From contig CM065390.1 of assembly GCA_033060915.1 (NCBI GenBank), positions 22,461,001 to 22,525,000 on the forward strand: a stretch of 64,000 nt of DNA. Reading direction: 5' to 3'. Positions within the stretch are counted from its first letter, which is position 1, and each line of letters starts with the position of its first letter. Under the pieces are notes generated by a model. It was not told the DNA's origin, searched no databases, and worked only from the letters and a program-made list of their open reading frames with translations. The stretch comes from Euryodendron excelsum (lineage: Eukaryota > Streptophyta > Magnoliopsida > Ericales > Pentaphylacaceae). Below, one piece after another: positions 1 through 11,834 of this stretch. Made by a program: the position numbers and the translations under genes.

Positions 1-83
1 CTTTTTTTAATCTCATTAAGAGAACAATCTATAACTTCCTTTTGCTTTTTAAGAATATTTAATAATTCTTCTTCATGAGACTC

Positions 84-839
84 TTATAAATTAGACGAAG
101 TAATGGCTGGCAGTGTCTCCGAAGGATCAAGAAAATTATAGTTCAGAGTGTCTGGTAAGCATTGCGATTGAAATATGGGTGATACGTCCACAGATGAGTT
201 TGCTGGTGTGGAAGTAAGTGCAAGGGACATTACTTTAGATTGCCATTTATTTATATCTAGCATGGGAGTTGAATCTAATAAAGCATTAACTTGATTAATA
301 GATTCATCAATATCAAAATTATCTCCAAAATGAGCTAGGCAAGCCTCTAAAGGATCATCATAGCTAATTGGAATAGATGTGTCATGCACAAGACTTTTAA
401 TCATACACATCGTCCCTTTCTCTTCTTGATCTGGTGGTTGTTTACTAATATCAAAAATATTAAGCTCAACAGTCATATTTCCAAATGAAATCTTCATTAC
501 ACCATTCCTACAATTAATTAGAGCATTGGAGGTAGCCAAGAAAGGACGTTCTAAAATAATAGGAATTTGCCCCTTAGAGTTTTGAACAGGTTGAGTATCT
601 AGAACTATAAAGTCAACTGGAAAGTAGAACTTATCAACCTGAATCAAGACATCTTCAATGACACCTTTAGGAATTTTCACAGACCTATCGGCTAGCTGCA
701 GTGTTACTGGTGTAGGCTTTAATTCTCCAAGACCTAATTGTAAATAGACTGAATATGGCAATAAATTCACACTAGCTCCTAAATCTAGCAAAGCCTGCTC
801 AATATGATAATTCCCTATATACAAGAAATTGTGGGACAA
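84..839 (-). pseudogene. Retropepsin (aspartic protease) region of Athila-like element
   Basis: An open stretch of about 250 codons with the retroviral-type protease signature: LLDLGASVN near its start (D-L/S-G catalytic triplet with L in place of S or T), and the flap and second-half motifs FIVLDTQP and IILERPFLATSNALI. This is the protease that would cleave the Gag-Pol polyprotein in the cytoplasmic particle. It is in a different frame from gag: the switch occurs near 840, right after the conserved DPGCPTI motif, which points to a one-base frameshift. The apparent start is not a real initiation site; the region is an internal part of a polyprotein. Downstream RT is off the window. Confidence 0.75.
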
Positions 840-2650
840 CCTGGGTCTTTATACTTTACAGGAACTTTACATTGAATAATAGAGCTGACCTGTTCATCCA
901 GAAATGCTTTCTTTAGAATGTTTGTCTTTCTTTTTACAGTAACAAGGTCTTTCAAAAATTTAGCATATGATGACACTTGTTGGATAGTATCTAAAAATGA
1001 AATATTAATTTTTGCTTGCTTAAATACTTCCAAAATATCCCCATATTGCACACATTTCTTAGGGACTACTAATCGTTGAGGAAATGGAGCTTTAGGGACA
1101 AAATTTTTAATAGATGGGTTAATTTCCACTGGTTGTGGAGAAAGAGACTCTTGATCTTTTACTTGTTTCCTCTGATTTTTATTTTTCTCAATTTTTTCTA
1201 GATGTTCTTCTTCAGGTGTTTTTACTTGATTGTCAATTTGTTTTCCTGACCTAAGAGTGATAATAGATTGAATTTGATCTTGCTATTTTGAACAACTAGA
1301 TTGGTCATTTATGACAAATTGCCCTTTCGGATTAGCTATAGGTTGACTAGGAAACTTTCCCTTTTCTCGTTCTGCCATTTGACTAGCTAACTGACCCATT
1401 TGATTTTCTAGTTTTGCAATGGCATGAGTATTCATGTGAGTAAAATTCTTTATTTCCACTATAGATTGGCCTGTTACTTGCATAAATGCTTTGAGAGAAT
1501 CTTCTAAAGATGATTTTTGTTGTTGTGGTGTAGAGAACTAAAGATTTGATGAAAGTGCATTATTAGAATACTGTTGAACAGGATAGGATTGAGTAGGAGG
1601 GCGAAAACCAGGTGGAAATTGATTTTGAGATTGCAAGGGTTGCCCACCTAAATTAGAATTATTTTGATTATTTCTCCATGAAAATTTTGGATAGTTTCGC
1701 CAATTTGAATTGTATGTTTTAGTAAAAGAATTCCCAAGTTGCTTTCCATAATTATTTAGTGCATTTGCTTGCTCAGAATAGCATTCGAAATATCCTATCA
1801 TGGATGGACAAGACTCTGTATTATGCATAGGACTTGCACATAACGAACATATATCATTTTGAACTCTATTGGCTGACTCCATAGTCTTATTCATGGCTAA
1901 AGTTTCTATCTTTCTTGTGAGACTATCTAACTTCATTTTAATTTCAGAAGTCTCTTTTACCTCATATAATCCCCCTTTTTGAGATGAAATAGTTGACTCA
2001 TCCCTATTAGATGTGAAATCTCACTGTTGGGAACTTTCAGATAATTTCTCAAGAAATTCATAAACTTTATCATCTTTAAGACTTAGGAAGGCCCCACCAT
2101 TCATGGATTCAATCATGTTACGGTGTGATTGTTTTATACTATTATAAAAGTATTGCACGAGTCTCCATATTTCAAAACCATAATGAGGACATTTCAACAT
2201 TAAATCTTTAAATCCTTTCCAATTTTCATAAAATTTTTCATCTTTGTGTTGAGAGAAATCAGATATCTCTCTTCTTAAGGCATTAGTCTTAGCTATTGGA
2301 AAAAATTTAGAAAGAAAATTTTTCACTAGAGACTCCCATGAAGTGACTGAGCCAGATGGTAAATAATTTAACCATGCATTTTCTTTATCCTTTAAAGAGA
2401 AAGAAACAAGATGCAATTTCACAGACTTATCCAAAAAATTTTGGAACCTAAATGTAGCGCAGATTACTAGAAAATCTTTTATATGCATGTATGGATTCTC
2501 TCTCTCTAACCCATGGAATGTTGGAAGAAGTTGTATTATTTGAGGCTTTAACTCAAAATGTGTTGCATTAGTTGTAGGCAACACTGTACAAGAAGGATGA
2601 TTTGTGGTTATTGGTGCAAATAAGTCTAAGAGATTTGAATTCATTAACAT
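840..2650 (-). pseudogene. Gag of Athila-like element, interrupted by stops
   Basis: Four open segments on the minus strand (2650-2021, 1936-1538, 1483-1283, 1129-841) lie in one frame, separated by in-frame stops. The first is the Retrotrans_gag capsid fold (AWLNYLPSGSV, NFLSKFFPIAKT, DFSQHKDEKFYENW, CPHYGF). The second carries a CCHC zinc knuckle of spacing C-x2-C-x4-H-x4-C (CSLC...H...C) near 1800-1850, followed by a Q/N/P-rich tail. At 2021-2023 a conserved Trp appears changed to TGA, and at 1538-1540 a Gln to TAG, both explained by transitions. Gag would form the virus-like particle that packages the RNA. The N-terminal start is not clear. Confidence 0.75.
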
Positions 2651-3269
2651 TTTCGAAGTTATCCCCCATATTTGATATATTTTTATTTGCTTTTATTTGA
2701 TTTCTTAATCTTCTCCTGAATGTATTTTCAATCTTTGGATCAAATGGTGCTAACTCTAAATTTTTCAATCGACAACCGAACATACACCAATTGGAAAAAG
2801 GCAGAGTAGACAAGAAAAATCTTATTCGCAATTCAAGAGATGAATTTGAACTAAAACGGCCTAGACCCAACATAACTAGAATATCTAGAAGATGTAAATA
2901 AACTAAATAGATGAAGGGAGAGATGAATTATCAAGATTTAAGGAAAAATCTCGAATTAGATTTTTAAATTTTCTGCACAGCAGTCAATATTTTGACTGTA
3001 TCTTTGTCGTCTGAAATCGGAATGAGCTGATTCAAGTAGCATTAGAAAGCTAACTGAATTCTCTACAATTTTTCCGGAAATAATAATTTTCAAATTCTGA
3101 TGTTTACTAACCGAAAAACAGCTCACAATCAGAGTCTAACAATCAGAAATATTTTCTACACGAATTTTTTTTATTTTTTTATTTTTAAATTTTTTTTTCT
3201 CTTTTAAGGAACTAATTAAACTAGTAGAAGAGTTTGGTAAATCTGAATCTAACTTGTTTTGTAATTAAG

Positions 3270-3287
3270 TTCTTGGCAACGGCACCA
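3270..3287 (-). promoter_or_regulatory. Primer binding site, tRNA-Asp type
   Basis: Read on the minus strand: TGGTGCCGTTGCCAAGAA. The first 12 bases match the complement of the plant tRNA-Asp 3' end except one C-to-T change; the last six diverge. It lies nine bases inside the LTR boundary, where minus-strand DNA synthesis would be primed. Confidence 0.75.
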
Positions 3288-3296
3288 AAAACTTAA

Positions 3297-4607
3297 TGTG
3301 ATAATTTTATTACTCACAAGCGCACGAATCGGATTAAAGTATAAGAATGTCAGTGCAAGATCGATCCCTCATGGACTTGTAAAATTTTAGAAAATAAATT
3401 AGCATAAATCTTTGTTTACCTTAACCTAGTTAAGAAATCTTGAGTTTATTAATTAATCTAGCAATGAACAAAAATAACTAAATATAAATAAACAAGTAAA
3501 CAATTAATCTAGACAATAATAATAAAGAGATGAGAGATATCAAATTAAAATGACTAAGGTTTTAGAATCCACACGCATGCATTATAATGACTTTTCATGT
3601 AATTTAAATTATTTTCCTAATTCACTTCACAATAACGTTGTAATCAAACTTGTTATTATGAAAAATATACCATTAACATCACTTTAATAAATAAACTAAT
3701 GTATACTCTTCTTAATCTTAATGTTCAAGATCAAAAATTTATATGTATCCATTCGAAAATAAATCACATAAGAAATCCAATGCTTGAAATTATACCAACA
3801 AATAACAGGGCTAATAATTAATTCAACAATCTGAAATCATGAAAAAAATTCATATCCAAAATTATTGACTTTAATTAAATCTAGGCAATAGTATTAAACA
3901 ATCAAAGCACATGTTTGAGAAATAAATATAAATCACATATCAAGTCATTACAAATCATAGAGTTTCATCCTCAACCCTAGTATGAAAATTTAGCCACTCA
4001 TGATTTTAATATCCATTGAAAGTAAGAAAAATAGAATATAAAACCTGGACACGTAAAAAATAAAAAGGCTTCAAAAACTTTGTGTTCCAAGTCTTTATCT
4101 TCTTTTTCTTCCTTCTTCTTCTTTCTTTCTTTTTCTCTTTGGCTTTTTCTCCTCTCGGCTTGTGCTGCAGCTGCTCCTCTTTTAATTCCTTCGGTTCCGT
4201 GGCACCAGGTTAAGTGTTTGTTTTCTTTTTTTTTTTTTAGTTTTGTTTCTTGCTGCCCACTTCACACGTGCACACATGGATATATATATATATATATATA
4301 TATAACTCTCTTTTTTACACACACACACATATATATATGTATAAATATATATACATATATATATGAATCTTGTTCCATATATATAATTTCCTTTATTAGT
4401 TGAAAGTTTTTCCTTCTAGTCTCCTTGCTTGAATAAAGTTGTTGAAAGATTTGATTCCTTTAAGCGCGTGTTTCTTATTTTGCGTACGATTCTTCTTTTT
4501 TGCTCTTGTACCTAAATACGCAATAAAAATAATAATATAAGTAAATAAATAACAACTAAATAATATAATTAAAGGGTAAAAATATATAAATTATGTGACT
4601 TATCACA
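3297..4607 (-). repeat. 5' LTR of Athila-like element (1311 bp)
   Basis: Bounded by a perfect 8-bp inverted repeat, TGTGATAA at 3297 and TTATCACA ending at 4607, with the primer site directly beyond the 3297 end. The partner LTR is outside the window. The interior is AT-rich, with a pyrimidine run (4090-4150) and a TA/CA microsatellite. Open frames inside it look like chance. Confidence 0.8.
4281..4380. repeat. TA/CA microsatellite in the Athila-like LTR
   Basis: Runs of (TA)n at 4281-4302, (CA)n at 4318-4330 and further TATATA blocks to 4380. Simple-sequence repeat; a 107-codon open frame across it is compositional. Confidence 0.8.
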
Positions 4608-5821
4608 TGTTTTGCATGCTTGACTCTATTTTTATACTCATCACCATTTTCTAAAAACACTAACTATTTCTATTTCCATGTCATTCTCAAACTTTATATT
4701 CAAGTGTTTCCCTAAAGATGGTTCTAAGGGTTGGTTTGTTGAAGCATAGAACTAAATCCTAGTTTCCTAGCCTTAACTACCTTCTTTGCACTTCCATATA
4801 ACTCTCTTGAGTTTTTGCATAAAAATGATTTTAAAACCACCCTTTAAAAGGGTCTTTCCAAAATCTTTACTCTCTTAAGTTTTCACCAAAAGTGACTTTC
4901 AAAGTGTTGTATTCCATGTTGATTTTCAAAGTTTTACTCTTTTGAGTTGTGTGGTTGGAATGGTCCCCATGGAACCCTCTCTTGACTGGTTTCCCTATAA
5001 TGACCATAAGAACCCTAAACCCATTAGAGTGGTTTTTTGCTTTCCCAAAAGTGATTTTCAAAACAACATTCTATAAGAGAGGCTTTCAAAAGTTCATTTC
5101 ATTTAGTTTTCATAAAAATGGTCTTCTAAAACCACCATTCAATTTTAGTTTTTAAAAGTTTTACTTTCTTGAGTTAGTGGTTGTAATGGTTCTAAGGTAG
5201 CCTTCTCTTAAGTGGTTTCCAAATACCAACTATATAAACCCAACACTCACTTGAGTGGTTTTCATAAAATGATTTTTAAAACACACTTTCAAGTTTTATG
5301 CATAAAACCACCTTTCCAAAACCACTAGGTCCAATCCCTAATTCAAAACTACTTTTCAAAATCACCTTTGAAAACCCTAGATTAACTTGACCCTAGTTGT
5401 CTTACATTAGGTTAGCTTAACCTTAGTTAGTTGGCCCTAGGTCAACTAAACCCTAGGTTAACCTAACCTTAGTTAGTTAACCTTAGATTAACCAAACCCT
5501 AGGTTAACCGAACCTTAATTAGTTAACCCTAGGTCACCTTAACCCTAGCTTAACTTAACCCTAGTTAATTAAGCCTAGGGCACCTTAACCCTAAGTTAAT
5601 CTAACCTTAGTTAGTTAACCCTAGGTCATCCTAACTGTGGTTAGTTGGCTTTAAGACTCTACCTCTAAACCTTTTTCAAACACCTTTTAATCAAGTTGAT
5701 TTTCATAGCATCCTTCCAAAAACAATATTATACTCCCTTGAGCTTCCAAAATCAAGTCAAAAGTCTTTTCAAATATCACCATGCCCCTTTTCAAAGTGAT
5801 TTCCCCAAAGTCTCTTAAACA
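4608..5821 (+). repeat. 5' LTR remnant of element C
   Basis: Collinear with 34533-35735 in the C 3' LTR, including shared text such as the CATCACCATTTTC and ATGACCATAAG regions and the same 46-bp repeat block. The upstream half is separated off by the Athila-like insertion and the downstream end is deleted. No gene is seen. Confidence 0.8.
5388..5640 (+). repeat. 46-bp tandem repeat rich in CCTAGG/TTAACC
   Basis: About five degenerate units of 46 bp begin at 5422, 5468, 5514, 5560 and 5606, each built on CTTAGTTAGTTAACCCTAGG. The same array occurs at 35290-35565 in the other C LTR, so it was part of the LTR before insertion. Confidence 0.8.
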
Positions 5822-6087
5822 CAGGTACAATATTGCATACAGGGGCAAACCCTATCTCCAACTAATGAACCAAATTATCATGAATAGTCCCCTCATGAAG
5901 CAAAGGCATCCCTAAGGCATGCATTGCATAAAAACTTTCTCAATCCAAGCACTAACTTACGATTTGTGAGCAGAGGTAACCCCATTCCTAGTTCACCATT
6001 GCTCCCAAAGAAAGGAAGGAAGAAACAGGTCAGAACTCCACTCGCTATCTGAGACCCGATCTTCACCAGGCACCGGGCCTTTTAATC

Positions 6088-7568
6088 ATGGCAACAAAAC
6101 CAAATGCATCTGCAACCAACAACCCAATAACTCGAGAGAAGGTCAATGAAATGAAGGCTAAAATAGATGAGATGTTCAAACTCATGCAAATGATGGCCTC
6201 TAAAAGACTTGCTCATGCTCCTTCAACCTCAACATCTCCCCTCAAAGAAACTATGGCCATCCCAGACAAGGTCACCTTGCGTATTGACACTGGTGGTAAA
6301 AACAAGGAGGTTCCAAAGACAATACATATCGAAGGAGACAAAAAGGACGACCCTGAAACCATCTTGTTAATAGCAACAAAAATAAAGGAAACCCTAAACC
6401 CCCTCAATCTAAAAATACAAGGATTGGAAGAATCTTTGCGTAACTTGCATGGACATGACGCTTTCAATGGGACATCCTATGACGAGTTGTGCTTCTTTTT
6501 CGATCACCTACGACCTGCAAAATTTAAAATGCCAGACTTCCAGAAATATAATGGTAGTGGGGAGCCCATAGCTCATTTGTGGCTATATATTGGGGCATTA
6601 AGCGGCCATGGAAGTGACCCCAAGCTCTTAATGCAGTTGTTCCAACATAGCTTGTCTAGGTTCACCCTACAGTGATTTTCTCGTCTGGAATTGAGGAAAA
6701 TCACTACCTAGAATGAACTGGTCATGGACTTTAGAGCCCAATACTGGCATAATAGTGACCTCACACTAGACAGATGGGCTTTAATGATGATGACCCGTGG
6801 GGAAAAACAGAGCTTTAAGAGCTATGCACTGAGATGGAGAGAGGATACCACCCAGGTCAACCCGCCATTCGTCAAGAAGGAATAAGTCCAGGTATTTGTG
6901 CATACGTTCCAAGGGCTGTACTATGAAAGACTCTGTCTGAGCATCAGGAAAAGCTTTTTTAAGATGATAATGCAGGGATAGATGATTGAAAACAGGCTCA
7001 AAACAGGAAGGATCACAGATCCCTACTCTAAAACTAGAGAATGCGTCTTAACCATGGCAAAGAAAATAGCTACTACCCAAGGGGCTCGCAACAAGGAAGG
7101 CGAGGTGTCTATCATCTTACCCACTCAACAGCCATAATATTTCCTGCAATATCAACCTCGGCCACCACCCGTTGCACCTACTGTCAACATACCAATCACT
7201 ACTGTTTAAGCACTCACCCCTGCACTAATCGTGGTCCAGCCATACTTCAACCCTAACAAGCATAGTTGATGGAACCAGGCCCTTACTCACCTGGCTTGCA
7301 CTCAGACGAAAGCATACCATGAATTGTTGAAAGCTAAGCATATAAACTCCATACTTGCTCGACCTTGACTAAGTCCTTCGCTGCTTACTTTCAACCCGAC
7401 TCTTACCTGTGAATATCACTCCAGAGGATAGAGGCATGATACTAAAAGGTGTTTCTCCTTGAAGCACAAGTTTTAGGATTTGATCATTGCAAAAATCATC
7501 AATACTCAAGAAGCAAGTCTAGTCCCCGCACCCAATGTTACAACCAACTCGCTGCCTGACCACATTAT
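6088..7568 (+). pseudogene. Gag of element C, interrupted by stops and by element B
   Basis: The ATG at 6088 opens 195 codons ending in TGA at 6673, where the relative in B reads Trp (LQWFARL). The same frame continues with several further stops through RWALMMMTRGEK, SYALRWRED and QVNPPF to a CCHC-like motif (CEYHSRG...HDTKRC) near 7410-7455. This matches the B gag motif for motif, including the LKIQGLE and KFKMPDFQKY blocks, so it is the capsid and nucleocapsid protein of a Tat/Ogre-type element. The frame breaks at 7568, where B is inserted; the coding sequence resumes in the same frame at 25237. It could not make a functional protein now. Confidence 0.8.
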
Positions 7569-7812
7569 TATAAGCACCCCATTTTTGACATCTCGGTAGT
7601 CTGCAGTCCGTCCAGACTTGAGTTCAAGTCAATATAAACATATTCTAGAATTCTAGTCTTAATCAAGTCAATTCATCGCTTCGCAGGCCCACCAGGCCTA
7701 AATAGAGGCAAAATGACCAAAATGCCCTTGTGGGCGTTGTTCAGTCCAATTCGTATGCACCTCTTCCTGAAGACGGTAAGTCCCCTTTTCCAAGTCCAAT
7801 TTTAATCCCTCT

Positions 7813-7835
7813 CTCGAGAAAGTTGATTTCTCGAG
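7813..7835. repeat. 9-bp inverted repeat in U3 of element B 5' LTR
   Basis: Perfect arms CTCGAGAAA (7813-7821) and TTTCTCGAG (7827-7835) around a 5-base spacer. The corresponding part of the 3' LTR (about 20812-20840) keeps a partly decayed version. Possibly a binding site or hairpin in the promoter-distal U3; function unknown. Confidence 0.5.
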
Positions 7836-9059
7836 ATGGTAAATCTATCTTGTCTGGCACATTTTTTGAAGAATGTGTCTTCAGAACGGTAAGACCCTTC
7901 AAACCCATCGACCGGGACGAGACCCTAAGTCCCTTAGATGGTAGAACGGTCCACCTTTGACGCCTGCTAGCCTGCCAATAGAGAAATGTTCATTTTAGCA
8001 TGCCTTCCGAGAAAGTTGATTCCTCAGGCGCTAAGTCCCTTTAGCAGCTTCACGAGATCAGGCAGTCTCAAGAATAATGGTGAACCGTTAGAGTAGTGGA
8101 AGTACTCCCAAACATCGCAAACGTCAGAGTAGCGAAAACACACGCAAACAGGTCGATATAAGGAATTACCAACAAACCCCTATATCACGAGACCACTATT
8201 AGAGTGGCAGAAACACTTAAAACCCAGGTCAACACCGGTGCTTGCGAGCCCACGTCGGTGAAAAATGACCAAACTGCCCCTAAGGCCATTTTCCGACATG
8301 TTTCTCGAGAAAGTACCTAAGTTCTCAGAACAGTAAGTTCACCCTTCCAAGATTGCCTTAAAAGCAATCCAGCATGATTAGGTGTCTTCTAGTCAGTTTC
8401 AGGCCAATTCCGAGACTTTCCAGTCAAGATGACCATTTTACCCCTAGGCATCCAAATGCCCCGGGAACCACACCGGCTCTGGGTATCAAATCGATAACCT
8501 CCTAAGAATGCTTCTTATAGTATTCCTGACCTTTCATTATCTTTCTGGATCATTCCGAGTCAATTCTGGCAAATCTAGTACAAAATGACCGTTCTACCCT
8601 TGGTGGACCGGTCGCCTTTTCCGACCACACCAGCTTTGGTTATCAAACCAGTAACCTTTGGGAACATTCTAAATAATGTCTCCAAATCTTGAGTCTTCTT
8701 CCGGGACATTCTGAGTCCGTCTCGACAGCTTTCTGGCCCGATTGACCGTTTTGCCCCTAATGGCCCGATCAACCCTTCCGACAATTCTTGTCATCTTTTT
8801 CAAGTCAAATACCTCTGGGACCCTATTCTGAGGGTTCCTGCCCTTTTCCGACCTTTCGGGTCATTCCCAATTCTTTAAATTCTTCCCGGACCTACCGGAG
8901 TCACTCCTAGTGAAGCCAGGCTAAAAATTGCATAGTAGTCACTAGTATAGGCGCCCAAATCTTCTAAAGATTTGTTGTTTGCTGGCCTTAAAACTTTTCT
9001 AAGTGGCTGCAAAATTTGGCCTGGCGCCACTGCAACAGGTGCTAGGTCTTTCCTCTCTT

Positions 9060-9067
9060 TATAAATA
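9060..9067 (+). promoter_or_regulatory. TATA box of element B 5' LTR
   Basis: TATAAATA followed by a CT-rich leader, conserved at 22055-22062 in the 3' LTR. It lies about 1.5 kb into the LTR and would place the RNA start near 9090-9100. GC-rich hairpin sequences sit just upstream. Confidence 0.6.
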
Positions 9068-9939
9068 CAGAGCCTCCTCCAATGTGAAAGAAGTCCACAA
9101 ACTCAATCTAAAAACCTTATTCTTTAATATACAGAGCTCGTAGCCTTCCTAAACCCTAGCTTCTTTAGGTTTTCCAAATCCTAGCCTCCACACACAAACC
9201 CTAGCCTCCTATACATTCATCTACACTTACATACACTCATACACTAGCCTTCAAAGCATCTATTGAATACTTGAACTGTTGCAAACCGAAGTTCTTGAAG
9301 ATCAAGACGAAGACAGAAGCGAAGACCGAAGCAAAACAAGAAAAGCGAAGCGCACAAAGCAAAGCAAAATAAACAAGACACAAGGTAGGCTTTCTCTTTA
9401 AGTTTACGCATCTTCCCCCTCTCTTCTCTCTCCTAACCCACTTGGGTTTTCTTCTATTTTAATCCCCCATCTTCTTTCCCCCCTTTCTTGTATGCTTGAA
9501 ACAAGGGACTTCCCGGTCCATGTGTAGGATTAGGCTAATGGAGGGTCACCGTGTCGGGGGCTTTCTTTTAGTCTAACCAGAGACCACGTGGGTTTGGCCC
9601 CTTTGATTATGTGGTGAAGCCTTTAACCTTGTATATTCACGACCCCAACCTGCATTGTGCATATCATAATCTTGCATTCTTCCAAAATTCATTTTCAAAC
9701 TTGTTTTAAAAACTTGCATCAAAACCTTCGTTTTCAAAACTTGTTTTCAAAATCACAATCCTAGGGTGATTCTAACCTTTTCATGGTTAGAGTTGCTTTA
9801 GGAAAGTGTTACATTTAGAGTGACCAATATGGTCCATATTTTCAAAATCATTGTTGTTTTCAAAACCACTATCCTAAAGTAGTTCTAGCCTTCTTATGGT
9901 TAGAATCACTTTAGGAAAGTGAGATATTTTATATACTTT

Positions 9940-11260
9940 CTAAAAGCTCTCTTTTCAAATCTCTCTTTCTAAAAAAATCTCTTTTCTAATACGCTCTCTA
10001 AAAATTCTCTTCAATCTCCTTTTCGAGATTCCCTTCCAAAGTTATTTTCTAAAACTTCCCTTCACAAAACTCACTTTCCTAAAAACTCCTTTCCAAAACG
10101 CTCTCTTCGAAATCTGCTTTCTAAAAATGCTCCCTAGGTCTCCTTCCTAGAAAAACTCTTTCCAAAAATCTCCTTCCAAAACCATCTCTCTCCAAAAACT
10201 CTCTCAAAATGCTGTTTCCCAAAAACTCTCTTTCTGAAACTTACTTTCTAAAAACTCCTCTCTAGGATTTCCTTCCAAAAATCTCCCTTTCTAAAAACTC
10301 ACTTTCCAAAATCTCTTTTTTTAGACTCCAAGTCAAGCCCTAGAGCTAACAATTAGGAAATCCAAATTTTTCTCCCTAAAAACATAGTTTCCAATTTCCT
10401 ATTTTGGCCTCAAAACCAAGGTTTTCAAAATATCTTATTTTCTACATCAAAACTATATATATTTCCAAAACCTCTTTTCTACGTCAAAACTATAGTCTTC
10501 TAAATTTAGGGTTTCTAAAACTTCACCTACCAAAACCATGTCAAATCTAATCTTCCCTTTAGAAAATCAAATGGAATCTTCACATTTAGGAAACTAGATC
10601 CTATCCTCCGTTTTTGGAAACAAAACCAAAACACCACTTTTTGGAAACTAAATCCAATCCTTGTTTTAGGAAATAGGAATCTCAATCTCTCCTAGTCTAA
10701 ATCTTTCCTAATCCACTCCTTCCTAATCTCATACTTTCCTAAACCTTAAGTTTCCAAAACTTAAACTTTTACATCTTTTCATAAACTTTAGCTTCCAAAT
10801 CTTTCCTAATTCCATACCTTTTCAAATCTTAACTTTTCAAATATAAATCTTCAAATCTTTCTTGAACTCAAACCTTTCCTAATTTCAAGATTTTCTAAAA
10901 CTCAAACTTTGAATCTTTCTAAAATTCTAAACTTTCCTAAACTTCAAATCTTTCCAAATCTAAAACTTTCTAAACTCAAAACTTTCTTACTTTCAAAACT
11001 TCCCTATTTCAAAATATTCTAAATCAAAGTTTCCAATCCCAATACTTTCTTAAAACAAAACCTTTTGTAAATTGAAACCTTTCCTATTTCGAAACCTTTC
11101 CTAAAATGAAACTTTCCTAATTTGAAAACTTTCCTAAAATGAAACTTTTCTAAAACAAAACTTTCCTATTTTGAAACTTTCCTAGTTTGAATCTCTCCTA
11201 AAATCCAATCTTCCTTAAATCTCAAGTCCTCTTTTCCAAATCTATTTTCTAAACTCTCTC
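9940..11260 (+). repeat. G-poor, degenerate CTTTCCTAAA low-complexity block in LTR
   Basis: About 1.3 kb made of loosely repeated CTTTCCTAAA / AAACTTTCC phrases with very few G residues on the plus strand. A matching block lies at about 22920-24660 in the 3' LTR and a weaker one in the C 3' LTR. No coding content. Confidence 0.65.
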
Positions 11261-11815
11261 TTTCTATAGCATTTACATATCATGCATTATGTCTTTTAAA
11301 ATATTCTTTTACTAAAGTGGATAGGATTGAACATTTGTTAGTTGAAGACTCTCATAGGTGAATCTAGGGTAAATAGACATGTAGATACTGCAAGGGCAGG
11401 GTAGAGTGATGGCTTAATGCGTTTTCCCTACACATAACCAACATCCAAACCTAGATCATTATTTTCGAAAGACCAAAACGGAGTTATTTTCAAAAAAGGG
11501 CTTAAATGTTTTCTAAAGGTTGCCAAACAACCTGTTTTCTTAAAAACCCTCTCCTGAGGTAGTATTTTCAAAATCGTTTTCAAAAACCCTAAGTGTGATC
11601 CTCGGATTGTGCTTAGTTTTTAGATGACCTAACTCACTTTAATCAAGTTAGGTGGCGACTCCAAACTTTTTCCAAAAGCCCTTTATTCAAATCAATTTTC
11701 AATTCAGACCTAGTCGCACTCATTCTGCTAATAGGATGAGTTCTAACGGGAGAGTACAGTATTTTTTCCGCTTGTGTGTGTATTCCTCAAGTGCAAAAAA
11801 TCTAGGCGCGACAGC

Positions 11816-11834
11816 TGGTGACTCCACTGGGGAC
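11816..11834 (+). promoter_or_regulatory. Primer binding site, tRNA-Arg(ACG) type
   Basis: TGGTGACTCCACTGGGGAC starts two bases after the LTR end. Apart from the fourth base, its first 18 bases are complementary to the 3' end of plant tRNA-Arg(ACG). Tat/Ogre elements are known to use tRNA-Arg. Confidence 0.8.

Larger units (their letters stand above)
1..4607 (-). mobile_element. Athila-like Ty3 LTR retrotransposon (5' part, truncated by window edge)
   Basis: Read on the minus strand the order is LTR (4607-3297), primer binding site (3287-3270), leader, gag with a CCHC knuckle, then retropepsin, which is the 5' half of a Ty3 element. The gag sequence (FELKPQ, WLNYLPSGS, KFFP, CPHYG motifs) and the tRNA-Asp type primer site resemble the Athila lineage. 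RT, integrase and the second LTR would lie left of base 1. The element sits inside the LTR of element C: the sequence from 4608 onward matches the C 3' LTR from about 34533 onward, so the junction at 4607/4608 is an insertion boundary. Coding parts carry stops and a frameshift, so this copy is dead. Confidence 0.8.
4608..7568 (+). mobile_element. Element C, left segment: pol-less Tat/Ogre-type Ty3 retrotransposon
   Basis: This is the left remainder of an element whose right part is at 25231-36770. It has an LTR piece (4608-5821) matching the C 3' LTR from about 34533 to 35735, then a direct join at about 5822 to internal sequence matching element B from about 13108, then gag (6088-7568). The distal LTR, the primer site and over 1 kb of leader have therefore been deleted at 5822. 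The right end at 7568 is the insertion point of element B. Confidence 0.8.
7569..11813 (+). repeat. 5' LTR of element B (4245 bp)
   Basis: Collinear with 20568-25230. It lacks about 400 bp present in the 3' LTR (24250-24650); the join is near 11228 in a run of TTTCC/AAATCT microhomology. It begins TATAAGC, probably a decayed TGTAAGC, and ends GCGACA. Contents in order: U3 with short repeated ACGGTAAG-like motifs, a TATA box (9060), a pyrimidine-rich R/U5 and a G-poor low-complexity block. Confidence 0.85.

Noticed and set aside
4080..4403. 107-codon hydrophobic plus-strand frame
   Set aside because: Composed of CT-rich and TA/CA microsatellite sequence inside an LTR.
7041..7256. 71-codon frame in element C gag
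   Set aside because: Out of phase with the gag alignment; the in-phase frame has stops but matches element B.
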